This document shows positions 42,054 to 50,018 of a stretch of DNA of 64,000 nt, one piece after another (within the stretch, counting starts at the first letter, position 1; each line of letters opens with the position of its first letter). The notes under the pieces were generated by a model. It was given only the letters and a program-made list of their open reading frames with translations, was not told the origin of the DNA and did no database searches. Source of the DNA: Streptosporangium subroseum (GTDB taxonomy: Bacteria; Actinomycetota; Actinomycetes; Streptosporangiales; Streptosporangiaceae). The position numbers and the translations under genes were made by a program. Where the stretch lies: contig NZ_FZOD01000033.1 in assembly GCF_900188345.1 (NCBI RefSeq), positions 35,292 to 99,291 of the forward strand. The letters run 5' to 3'.

Positions 42054-42528
42054 GATTGATCCTCACTTTTTCGCCGAGGTATCAAAAGCAACCGTCAGGC
42101 AGCTATGACCAGGCAGTACCTCGCCCTGTGACAGACTCCCCGAAACATGGGAGAACGCAGTCGGGTTCGCCGCCGTCACCGTTATCGATCACGATGACGC
42201 GGCGTTCGCCCGCGGGCCCTTCCGGCTCCGTACGGGTGCCGGGCTGCTCTCCACCCCTCGATGCCCTGAAACGGTTGACGACCACCGCCGCAGGAGGTCG
42301 CGATCCCGTCAGGTGTGTCACATCTGAGGCCCCTGCCCTGTCCTCATTGCATGACTGTTTCTGCCGCCGGGTGGCATCCGGCAAGAGTGATCGGTTCCGC
42401 CCCATGACCGCGTTCGCCGATCATGACAGCGAGAGCCCCTTCGCCACGATGGCACCTCCGACGGCATCGACGACGCCGGCTCCCGCCTCGGGCTCGCTTC
42501 CCCCCGCCGACCTTGCGATGCTGAGCGC
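42054..42528. other. Divergent intergenic region, no gene recognised
   Basis: 475 bases between two divergent genes. Frames on either strand are short and show no family features. The AT-rich stretch at 42040-42100 is the likely promoter of the minus-strand gene. No clear ribosome site precedes the LtrA start. Confidence 0.35.
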
Positions 42529-43770
42529 ATGACCCCCGAGATGGCTCCCGTCGGCATCCGGATCCGGATGACCGCGCGTCCGACTGACGAACCGCACCGC
42601 GCTTCAAGCCAGCTCGAGTTGTTGTTCGACCTCACATTTGTGGTCGCGATCGCGAGCATCACGGCGCAACTCGCCCACAGCATTGCCGAGGGCCACGCCC
42701 TCGATGGACTCATCCCGTTTTTCCAGGTGTTCTTCGCGATCTGGTGGGCCTGGATGAACTTCACCTGGTTCGCCTCGTCGTACGACACCGACGACGTTCC
42801 CTACCGGCTCTTGACGATGGTGCAGATGGCCGGCGTGCTCGTGCTCGCGGCCGGAGTGCAGGCCGCGGTCAACGACGGCGACTATCGGGCGGTCACGCTC
42901 GGCTACTTCATCATGCGAATCGGTCTCATCGCGCAGTGGCTGAGGGCGGGGATCGAAGATCGGGAGAGTCGAGGCACCGCCCTGCGCTACGCGGCCGGGA
43001 TCTCGATCGTGCAGGTGGGCTGGGTGCTCCGCCTCCTCCTCGCGCAGACGGGCACGCTGCCGGAGTCCTCGCTGCTCCCGATCTTCGTCGGTCTTGTCAT
43101 GCTTGAGCTCGCGGTGCCGCTGTGGGCGGAGCGGAGACGACCCACCAGCTGGCACCCCCACCACATCGCCGAGCGTTACGGGCTGTTCACGATCATTCTC
43201 CTCGGAGAGAGCGTGCTCGCCGCGTCGACCGGGGTCGAGGGGGCGATCAATGCCGGGGGCCTGAGCGGCTCCTTCGTCACGATCGCGGTCGCGGGGCTCG
43301 TACTCCTCTTCGCGCTCTGGTGGCTCTACTTCCTCGAGCCGGCCGGGGAAGGGCTCACCCGCCGTCGCGAACGGTCCTATCTCTGGGGGTATGGCCATTA
43401 CGGGATCTTCGCGGCCCTCGCGGCCCTCGGCGCCGGGCTCGAGGTCGCCGTCGAGCAGACCGGGCATCACATCCAGGTGGCTCCGGTCGCGGTCTGCTAC
43501 GCCGTCGCGATCCCGGTCGGTGCGTTCCTCGTGCTGCTCTGGGCGGTGCATGTGCCGATCGTGCCCCGGGCGACCATCCGCCCCGCGGTGATTCTGGGTG
43601 GCGCCGCCGTCATCCTGCTCCTGCCCCTCGCGGCGGAACGCACCGGACCGGCCTCTGTCATTGCGATGATCGCGGCCGTGTGCGCCCTGATCATCATGGT
43701 GACGATCCTGTCGCCTGTGAGGCGGGACACCCACGCACGTGGATTCGAGGTGGAGATGCCGGCCGGTTAG
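42529..43770 (+). CDS. ltrA: Low-temperature-requirement A (LtrA) family membrane protein
   Basis: A 413-residue protein with about 10-11 hydrophobic helices. LELLFDLTFVVAIA near the start is the LtrA hallmark, then WAWMNFTWFASSYDTDD, HIAERYGLFTIILLGESVL and SYLWGYGHYGIFAALAALG. The family was named after a Listeria gene needed for growth in the cold, but its biochemical role is unknown. It converges on the ECF sigma factor with a four-base overlap of stops. The start could also be a later Met. Confidence 0.9.
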   Translation: MTPEMAPVGIRIRMTARPTDEPHRASSQLELLFDLTFVVAIASITAQLAHSIAEGHALDGLIPFFQVFFAIWWAWMNFTWFASSYDTDDVPYRLLTMVQMAGVLVLAAGVQAAVNDGDYRAVTLGYFIMRIGLIAQWLRAGIEDRESRGTALRYAAGISIVQVGWVLRLLLAQTGTLPESSLLPIFVGLVMLELAVPLWAERRRPTSWHPHHIAERYGLFTIILLGESVLAASTGVEGAINAGGLSGSFVTIAVAGLVLLFALWWLYFLEPAGEGLTRRRERSYLWGYGHYGIFAALAALGAGLEVAVEQTGHHIQVAPVAVCYAVAIPVGAFLVLLWAVHVPIVPRATIRPAVILGGAAVILLLPLAAERTGPASVIAMIAAVCALIIMVTILSPVRRDTHARGFEVEMPAG

Positions 43771-44726
43771 GAGGGCTCGGGGTCCGACGGGTGCGGAGCT
43801 CGCGATCCCGGCAGTGACAGTGAGATCCCGGCGAGCTTGGCGGGATTCATCACCCACATGACCTGATCGATACCCTGGGCCGAGGCGCTGACGGTGACGA
43901 GTGCAAAAACGACGTCGTCCTGCGAGACCAGGACGGATGCCTGCCCGTTCGCCTCGATCCACGTGAGTTCCGCACCGACCCAGAACCTCGGCGCGAACGC
44001 CCTGATGAACTTCGCGACGGTCGTCCTGCCGATCACCGGGATCCGCGTGGCGCGAACGGCTCCGCCGCCGTCCGAGTAACTGACGACATCCGCGGCGAAC
44101 AGCTCCTCCAGAGCGGCGAGGTCACCCGTCTGGGCCGCCGCGAGGAACGCTTTCAGGAGGCGCCGCTGCTCGACCGAGCCGACCGACTCGCGCCGCTCGG
44201 CGACGATACGTCTGCGGGCGCGACTGACGAGTTGACGAGTGTTCGCCTCCTTCAGCTGGAGAATGTCCGCGATCTGCGAGTACGGGTAGTCGAACGCTTC
44301 CCGCAGCACATACGCGGCCCGTTCCGTCGGGGAGAGCTTCTCCAGCAGCAACAAGATCGCGAACTCCAGCGCCTCGCCCCGTTCGGCCCCCAACGCGGGG
44401 TCGGCGGAGGTGTCCACGGGTTCGGGGAGCCACGGGCCGACGTACGTTTCATGGCGCGCCCGGGCGGACTGGGCCACATTGATCGCGAGTCGCGTCGTCG
44501 TCGTGGCGAGGAAAGCCGGAGGGTCCAGCACCGTGCTGCGATCGTAGGCCTGCCACCGCAGCCAGACGTCTTGCACGATGTCCTCGGCCTCCGCCGAACT
44601 TCCGAGCATGCGGTACGCGATGCCGAAGAGCCGAGGGCGCACACTGGCGAAAACCGAAGCGGCGTGATCGAGATCATTCGTCGCAGCTTGAGGTTCGGTG
44701 GGCATAAATTCCACCATATCGGGCAT
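43767..44726 (-). CDS. ECF41-type sigma factor (SigJ-like) with SnoaL-like C-terminal domain
   Basis: A 319-residue sigma factor. Region 2 is VRPRLFGIAYRMLGSSAEAE and DIVQDVWLRW; region 4 is SPTERAAYVLREAFDYPYSQ and NTRQLVSRARRRI. Between and after them are the ECF41 marks: WLPEP in the linker, YSDGGGAVRA and NPAKL in the NTF2-like C-terminal domain, which modulates activity without an anti-sigma factor. The canonical motifs are DGGGK and NPDKL, so each has one change. ATG at 44726 is preceded by GGAGAAAG. Confidence 0.92.
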   Translation of the reverse strand: MPDMVEFMPTEPQAATNDLDHAASVFASVRPRLFGIAYRMLGSSAEAEDIVQDVWLRWQAYDRSTVLDPPAFLATTTTRLAINVAQSARARHETYVGPWLPEPVDTSADPALGAERGEALEFAILLLLEKLSPTERAAYVLREAFDYPYSQIADILQLKEANTRQLVSRARRRIVAERRESVGSVEQRRLLKAFLAAAQTGDLAALEELFAADVVSYSDGGGAVRATRIPVIGRTTVAKFIRAFAPRFWVGAELTWIEANGQASVLVSQDDVVFALVTVSASAQGIDQVMWVMNPAKLAGISLSLPGSRAPHPSDPEPS

Positions 44727-44869
44727 CTTTCTCCGTCTCCTGTAAGGGTCACCTGAGCCCCGCACGCGGCGGCCGTCTCCCTTCGCCACGGCGGGGGCGA
44801 ACGCGTCCCGTGCTCATATGGTCAGTCGATGGCGTCAACCTCTATATACAGAGACGGAGGGGAACCCAG

Positions 44870-45673
44870 ATGGGCACTTTTCAGGAAGCTACGGCGGTCG
44901 TCCGGCGTGGAGACGTCTACGAGACCGACTTGGACCCGCAGTGGAGCGTGGGCGGGAAGTTGCACGGCGGCTACCTGCTCGCGGTGATGGGCCGCGCGGC
45001 CTGTGACGGTGCGGCCAAGGATCATCCGCATCCGAGCGTGGTGAGCGGGGCCTTCGTCGCCGCGCCCGCGCCGGGTCCGGCCGAGATCCACGTCGAGCTC
45101 CTGCGGACCGGGCGGAGCACCACCCAGGTACGGGCCCGCCTGACCCAAGGTGACGCCGTCCGCGTTGAGGCGCTGATCACGCTGGAGCGGCTGGAGGAGG
45201 TCGGCCCCTGGTGGTCGGGACTGGAGCCGGTCGACCTTCCCGCGGAGCAGGAATGCCCGCGCACCCCGCCCGAGGCGCCGGGCGGAGCCTTCCCTGTGCC
45301 GCTCATGGAGGTGATCGAGCAGCGGCTGGACCCCGGCCACCTCGGTTTCTGGTCCGGTTCGCCGTCCCGCCGAGGTGTCATCGCAGGCTGGCAGCGCCTC
45401 GCCGACGGCTCCGACTGGGACCCGCTCTCGCTGCTCGTCGCCCTCGACCCCGTCCCGTCGGTCAACTTCGATCTGGACCTGCCGGGCTGGACTCCCACCA
45501 TCCAACTGAGCGCCTACCTCCGCCGCATCCCCGCGCCCGGACCGCTCCGCGTCCGCATGCACGGCGCGGATATCACGAACGGGCGGATGGACGAGACCGT
45601 GTACGTCTGGGACAGCAAGGACCGCCTGGTCGCACAGGCCACCCAGCTGGCGGCGATCCGCATGCCGAGCTGA
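44870..45673 (+). CDS. Acyl-CoA thioesterase family protein (double hotdog)
   Basis: A 267-residue thioesterase-like protein (4HBT_3/TesB type). The N-terminal hotdog has WSVGGKLHGGYLLAVMGRAA, in which the long helix follows the HGG turn, then VVSGAFVAAPAPGPAEIHVE. The second hotdog contains PTIQLSAYLRRIP and VWDSKDRLVAQATQLAAI. GGAGGGG lies 9 bases before ATG at 44870, and TATATA about 30 bases upstream may be a -10 box. The substrate is unknown. Confidence 0.85.
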   Translation: MGTFQEATAVVRRGDVYETDLDPQWSVGGKLHGGYLLAVMGRAACDGAAKDHPHPSVVSGAFVAAPAPGPAEIHVELLRTGRSTTQVRARLTQGDAVRVEALITLERLEEVGPWWSGLEPVDLPAEQECPRTPPEAPGGAFPVPLMEVIEQRLDPGHLGFWSGSPSRRGVIAGWQRLADGSDWDPLSLLVALDPVPSVNFDLDLPGWTPTIQLSAYLRRIPAPGPLRVRMHGADITNGRMDETVYVWDSKDRLVAQATQLAAIRMPS

Positions 45674-45883
45674 GCGGGCTCTGGGGCCGCCCGCGGGGGG
45701 GAGCGGTGGTCCAGGCGGGCTGGTCGGACCTGGCCGCCACCGATGACGATGTGATCATCATCGGGGACGCACCGCACGAATGGCCGTTCCCGCGGATGGC
45801 CGCGGTGGTGCCCGCGGCAACGGGTGGGATCGGCCCAGGAGATGCGGTCAAGCCGGGCAGTCGGCTCCCGCGCCCGTCGGCTC

Positions 45884-46468
45884 TTACCGCGACGCCTCGG
45901 CTGAGCCCGGTACGGACAGACCGGCCCGGATCACCGGATAGACGCGTCGCATCCGCTCGCTGTCACCGCGGAAGCGTCGCATCGCCTGCAGGCCGACGAT
46001 CAGGGTTTTGATGTCGTCCGTGTCCACGTCGGATCGCACGGTTCCGGCACGCTGGGCCTGGGCGAGGAGGTCGGCCATGATCCCGGTGAATTCGCGTTCG
46101 GCCTCCGGCAGTGCCTCCGTCAGATCGAAGCCGATTCCCGCGAAGGCCTCCGTCAGCCCCAGGTCGGTCGCGCCCTGCTCGGCCATATGGAACAGGAACG
46201 CGTACAGCCCTTCTCCCGGGTCGGCCGCCGTCTGGGCGCGGGCCCGCTCGATGACCTGGCTCAGACGGTCGGCCACGATCGCCTGGAACAGCGATTCCTT
46301 GGTCGGGAAGTGCCGGTACACGGTGCCCGCGCCCACGCCCGCCCGGCGGGCGATCTCGTCGATCGGGACGGCGGCGCCCTCCTCGGCGAACGTCTCGTAG
46401 GCGACCTGCAGCACGCGCGCCCGGTTACGGGCGGCGTCGGCGCGCAACGGCCGGGGTTTCTCGGTCAA
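45884..46468 (-). CDS. TetR-family regulator of the divergent SDR
   Basis: A 194-residue TetR protein. The DNA-binding domain reads RARVLQVAYETFAEEGAAVP, IARRAGVGAGTVYRHFPTKE. The start is TTG at 46468 behind AGGAGG at 4-5 bases. The ligand domain holds the pattern of actinobacterial TetR proteins that control dehydrogenases. A large inverted repeat lies between it and the SDR. Confidence 0.9.
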   Translation of the reverse strand: MTEKPRPLRADAARNRARVLQVAYETFAEEGAAVPIDEIARRAGVGAGTVYRHFPTKESLFQAIVADRLSQVIERARAQTAADPGEGLYAFLFHMAEQGATDLGLTEAFAGIGFDLTEALPEAEREFTGIMADLLAQAQRAGTVRSDVDTDDIKTLIVGLQAMRRFRGDSERMRRVYPVIRAGLSVPGSAEASR

Positions 46469-46487
46469 AGGACCTCCTGGATTAAGC

Positions 46488-46530
46488 GGGGCGCTCGTTC
46501 CGGTATTGTCTTAAACGGAACGATCGCCCC
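46488..46530. promoter_or_regulatory. 15-bp inverted repeat, candidate TetR operator
   Basis: GGGGCGCTCGTTCCG (46488-46502) pairs with CGGAACGATCGCCCC (46516-46530) with one mismatch. The 13-base spacer is AT-rich. It lies 20 bases from each gene start, so bound regulator should block both directions. Confidence 0.7.
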
Positions 46531-46549
46531 GATTCTACCTGGAGGAACC

Positions 46550-47482
46550 ATGCCCCGACAGCGGTGGACCGCCGCCGACGTGCCCGGCCAGCACGGCCGA
46601 GTCGCTGTGATCACCGGCGCCAACACCGGCGTCGGCTTCGAGACCGCAAAGGTGCTCGCCGCACGCGGGGCCTCCGTGGTGCTGGCCGTACGGGACGTCG
46701 ACAAGGGCAAGCGGGCCGCGGCCCAGATCACCGCCTCCGTCGCGGACGCCGACATCAGGGTGCAACGCCTCGACCTGGCCTCGCTGGCCTCGGTTCGGGC
46801 GGCCGCCGACGAACTGCGCGACACCCACGCCCGCATCGACCTGCTGATCAACAACGCCGGCGTGATGTACACCCCCCGATCGGTCACCGAGGACGGCTTC
46901 GAGCTGCAGCTCGGCACCAATCATCTGGGCCACTTCGCCCTCACCGGGCTGTTGCTCGACAAGATGCTGCGCGTCCCCCGCTCTCGCGTGGTCACCGTCA
47001 GCAGCGCGGGTCACCGCCAGGGGGGACCGATCGACTTCGACGACCTCGACTGGAACACCAACGAGTACAGCCGGGTCGCCGCGTACGGGCACTCCAAACT
47101 GGCCAACCTGATGTTCACCTACGAACTCCAGCGCAGGTTGTCCGGTAAGGGCGAGCCCATCGCCACCGCGGCGCATCCCGGAGGATCCGACACCGGAGGA
47201 TCCAGAGCGTCGGTGTCGCGGCAGTCCGCGCTCTTCCGGGCGGCGTTCGCCCTGGTCCGGCCACTGCTGATCCAGTCCTCCGAGATGGGGGCGCTGCCCA
47301 CGCTGCGCGCCGCGACGGACCCGGCCGTCCAGGGCGGTCAGTACTACGGACCGGACGGGTTCAGCGAGAGCAAAGGTCATCCGAAGGTGGTGAAGTCGAG
47401 CGCGCGGTCCTACGACACGGCCGCTCAGCGCCGGCTGTGGACGATCTCGGAGGAACTGACCGGCGTCAGCTTCCCGGTGTGA
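46550..47482 (+). CDS. SDR oxidoreductase, retinol-dehydrogenase-like
   Basis: A 310-residue classical SDR. The cofactor motif is VITGANTGVGFETAKVLAAR, NNAGVM follows, and the active site is VTVSSAGHR with AAYGHSKLANLMF. Its C-terminal extension (GPDGFSESKGHPK) is typical of light-dependent protochlorophyllide reductase/retinol-dehydrogenase-like SDRs. GGAGG lies 4-5 bases before ATG at 46550. It is probably induced through the TetR gene on the other side. Confidence 0.9.
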   Translation: MPRQRWTAADVPGQHGRVAVITGANTGVGFETAKVLAARGASVVLAVRDVDKGKRAAAQITASVADADIRVQRLDLASLASVRAAADELRDTHARIDLLINNAGVMYTPRSVTEDGFELQLGTNHLGHFALTGLLLDKMLRVPRSRVVTVSSAGHRQGGPIDFDDLDWNTNEYSRVAAYGHSKLANLMFTYELQRRLSGKGEPIATAAHPGGSDTGGSRASVSRQSALFRAAFALVRPLLIQSSEMGALPTLRAATDPAVQGGQYYGPDGFSESKGHPKVVKSSARSYDTAAQRRLWTISEELTGVSFPV

Positions 47483-47503
47483 CCTGCGGCGGCGATCCGC
47501 TTG

Positions 47504-48219
47504 TCAGCTGTTGAGGAGACGGCTCGCCTGAGCGAGGATCTGCTCCGGATCGTCGACCGCGGGGTAGATCCACATCGTGTTGATGTCCTGCTTCATAGTC
47601 TTGGCCTCGGGTCCGGTCGCCGTGACCGTGCGCTCCCACCCCGCCGTGAGAACGGCGCCGGCGGACCCCAGGTCCAGGGCGTTGCTGTAGGGGTCGGCGG
47701 TGAAAGGCAGGGGGGCGGTTCCGAGGAGTCCGGCTGCCACGTTGTATCCGGCGCACTTCCCCATCGGCTGGGCGTGCTGGCAGCTCTGTATGGTGTGGTG
47801 CCCGTCTTCCGCGGCGGCCACCGCGGTTCCTCCGCACCGGGGAAGGCAGGGCGTACCAGCTGACTGCCGGTTGCCAGCACAAGCCTGTCGTAGGGCAGGG
47901 TCAGCTCGGTGCCGTCCCGCCCGACGGCGCGGACGGTACGGGCCTCGGTGTCGATGCTGGTCACGGTCGCCGTGAGGCGGCGTACACCGATCGGGCCGAG
48001 GACGCGGTCCAGAGGCACTCTCATGGTCTCCGGGGCGTCCTCGTACAGGCGCGGGCGCATGACCATGTCGTCGCCACCGCTGATCAGGGTCACTCGCAAC
48101 TCCTCGCCGGCGCCTCCGGCCGCCCGCGCGGCGCGGACAGCTCCTGCCGCGCTCCACACACCGGCGAAACCGCCACCGATAACCAGGATGTCCTTCAGAG
48201 CGGGACTCCTGACCTCCAT
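47504..48219 (-). pseudogene. NADH dehydrogenase (type II, FAD) with central deletion and frameshift
   Basis: From ATG at 48219 one frame encodes the FAD-binding start (DILVIGGGFAGVWSAAGAV, VTLISGGDDMVMRPRLYE, LPYDRLVLATGSQLVRPAFP). After about 150 residues the match continues in another frame with TIQSCQHAQPMGKCAGYNVA and TMKQDINTMWIYPAVDDPEQ, the end of the protein. The NAD-binding half between them (roughly 150 residues) is gone. One deletion near 47840 explains both gap and frameshift. It cannot encode an active enzyme. Confidence 0.85.
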
Positions 48220-48373
48220 TCCCGGACCGCGTGGAGGCTTCAGCCTGGCCAGGCCCCTCAGGGGGCGGCTCCACGCGCGCAGGTGGTGTACGAATTCCCC
48301 CAGGTAGCGAACGTGGAGCCGTGAAATGGACATTCACCCGGCCCAGTGGGCCCGGCTCAACGACTCGTTGCGG

Positions 48374-49231
48374 TTATCGCGCCCGGCGCCACCGTACGGC
48401 CAGCATCGCGGCGCACGCGAGGGAGATCACCAGCGAGGCCACGGACAGCCCCACCGCCCACGGAGTCCCCGTACCCGACTCGACCGCGGGCGCGGTGACC
48501 GCGGCCGGGGCCGCCAGGTCGATACTCGTGGACGGGGCCGATGCTGCATTCCCAAGGTTCCCCTGGGCGTCCCCTCTGGGCACGAGCCGGACCACCGGCG
48601 CGGGCCGCTCCGGCTCGTCGGCGCCGGAGGACGGCTCCTGGATCCAGCGCACCACCTCGTCGTTGCTGTAGTGCTGGAGCGTCTTGAACACCAGCCGGTC
48701 GGTCTCGGGCAGCGGTCCGGCGCTCACCGAGAACTCGTCGTACTCACCCGGCTTGATCGCCGACTTCGAATCCGTCGCGGTCCAGGTGATGGTGCCGACG
48801 ACCTCGCTGATCTTCGTGCCGTGCGCCTCGATGGGCGTGGCCAGCTTGGTCTTCGTGATCTTGTACGACCAGCCGGGATGTGGCTTCACCGAGATCGAGG
48901 CCAGCGGGGAGTCGACGGGAAGCTGCACCTCGATCTCGGTCGTGCTCGCATCGTCGCGCTCGTTGGGAACGCGGAACGTCAAGGCGGCGTAACCACCCTG
49001 CACGGCCGTGTCCGGGGTCACTATCACGTGCGCGAACGCCACCGCCGACATGACGCCGACCAGGTAGACCGTCGCCGCCACGATGACGAGGCCACGCGCG
49101 GCGCGACGCAGCGTTTGCGCCCTTCCCGCCGTGACGAGCGCGGGCGTGCCGGTGAAGAGGGCTGTGCCTCTCAAGGTTCCTCCAGCGGATAGGGCTCTCA
49201 ACGTCCTCAGACCTTCGGTGATGATTTTCAT
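48374..49231 (-). CDS. Exported YcnI-like (DUF1775) copper-associated protein
   Basis: A 285-residue protein. A hydrophobic segment ending at AVAFA (residue 67) is followed by His68 in HVIVTPDTAVQGGYA; in YcnI proteins the mature N-terminal His with a conserved Glu or Trp binds copper. The domain continues with LTFRVPNERDDASTTEIEVQ and PGWSYKITKTKL. A C-terminal helix (VGLSVASLVISLACAAMLAV) and RWRRAR anchor it in the membrane. The leader is unusually long, and the true start may be later. A lipoprotein and a CopC-CopD fusion follow upstream on the same strand, which fits a copper-handling set. Confidence 0.88.
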   Translation of the reverse strand: MKIITEGLRTLRALSAGGTLRGTALFTGTPALVTAGRAQTLRRAARGLVIVAATVYLVGVMSAVAFAHVIVTPDTAVQGGYAALTFRVPNERDDASTTEIEVQLPVDSPLASISVKPHPGWSYKITKTKLATPIEAHGTKISEVVGTITWTATDSKSAIKPGEYDEFSVSAGPLPETDRLVFKTLQHYSNDEVVRWIQEPSSGADEPERPAPVVRLVPRGDAQGNLGNAASAPSTSIDLAAPAAVTAPAVESGTGTPWAVGLSVASLVISLACAAMLAVRWRRAR

Positions 49232-49238
49232 AAGGGCG

Positions 49239-50000
49239 CTAGCCGAGGCGGGCCAACGTCTTCGTCATCAATGCCTCGACCTTCTTGTCGGTGTCGGCAC
49301 GCTGGCCCACCGTCTTGATCTGCGTGTATCCGACGTAGAGGATGGCGTTCGCCTTGTGCACCACAACGGTGACCAGATCGTCGTAGGTATCCGGGTTCAC
49401 GTCCGGAGGCGAGGTGTGCACGAGATGCTGGGAGAACCCCTTCCATCCGTTCATCTCGATCGGCTGGCTGCCGACCTTGTAGTCGCCCACGACGGACGGC
49501 GGTCCGCCGAGGATGCCGAACGCCTCCGGGCACTTGGCCGACTCGGCCAGGACCGTGTTCATCGTGTCGTCGGCGAGCGCGGGGCTCTGGAAAACCACCG
49601 CGCCCTGCGTGACGACCGGAAGCGACGTCGGCCCCACGCGCTGCGGGCCGACGATGAACCGCCCGGTCGGATTCCCGCCCACCGGCTCGATCGCCGGCTG
49701 CACGACGACCTGGACGTCCTCGGAGCGCTGGACGTACGGGCAGGTCGGGATGCTGTTCGGGGGCGTGTAGATGACGTGCGAACCGTGATCGCTGTCCTCG
49801 ACCTCGGTCGCGCCCTTGCCCAGGTCACCGGGGGTGACGAGGCCGGACCGGATGGATTGCACGGTGTAGGGTGGCTTCGTCAGCGGCTGCGGATCCCCGC
49901 TGGAGCAGCCCGACAGGGCGCCGCCGGCGAAGAGGACGAACGCGCCGCCGGCGACCATCGTCACTCTCCACCCGGACGCCTTGCGGTCAGCGCCTCGCAT
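49239..50000 (-). CDS. Lipoprotein of unknown function in the copper cluster
   Basis: A 253-residue lipoprotein. The lipobox LSGC (Cys32) follows a hydrophobic signal. The mature part carries no domain I can name: it has PYTVQSIRSGLVTPGDLGKG, CPYVQRSEDVQVVV and VVVHKANAILYVGYTQIK, a pattern like PknH or LpqN-type sensor lipoproteins. Its stop is 8 bases from the YcnI start and its own start is 18 bases after the CopC-CopD stop, so the three genes form one operon. A role in metal delivery is inferred from context only. Confidence 0.78.
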   Translation of the reverse strand: MRGADRKASGWRVTMVAGGAFVLFAGGALSGCSSGDPQPLTKPPYTVQSIRSGLVTPGDLGKGATEVEDSDHGSHVIYTPPNSIPTCPYVQRSEDVQVVVQPAIEPVGGNPTGRFIVGPQRVGPTSLPVVTQGAVVFQSPALADDTMNTVLAESAKCPEAFGILGGPPSVVGDYKVGSQPIEMNGWKGFSQHLVHTSPPDVNPDTYDDLVTVVVHKANAILYVGYTQIKTVGQRADTDKKVEALMTKTLARLG

Positions 50001-50018
50001 GTATGTGCCACCAGCCTT

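Noticed and set aside
42056..42532. 158-residue plus-strand frame upstream of LtrA
   Set aside because: Pro/Ser-rich with no family match, and overlaps a probable promoter region.
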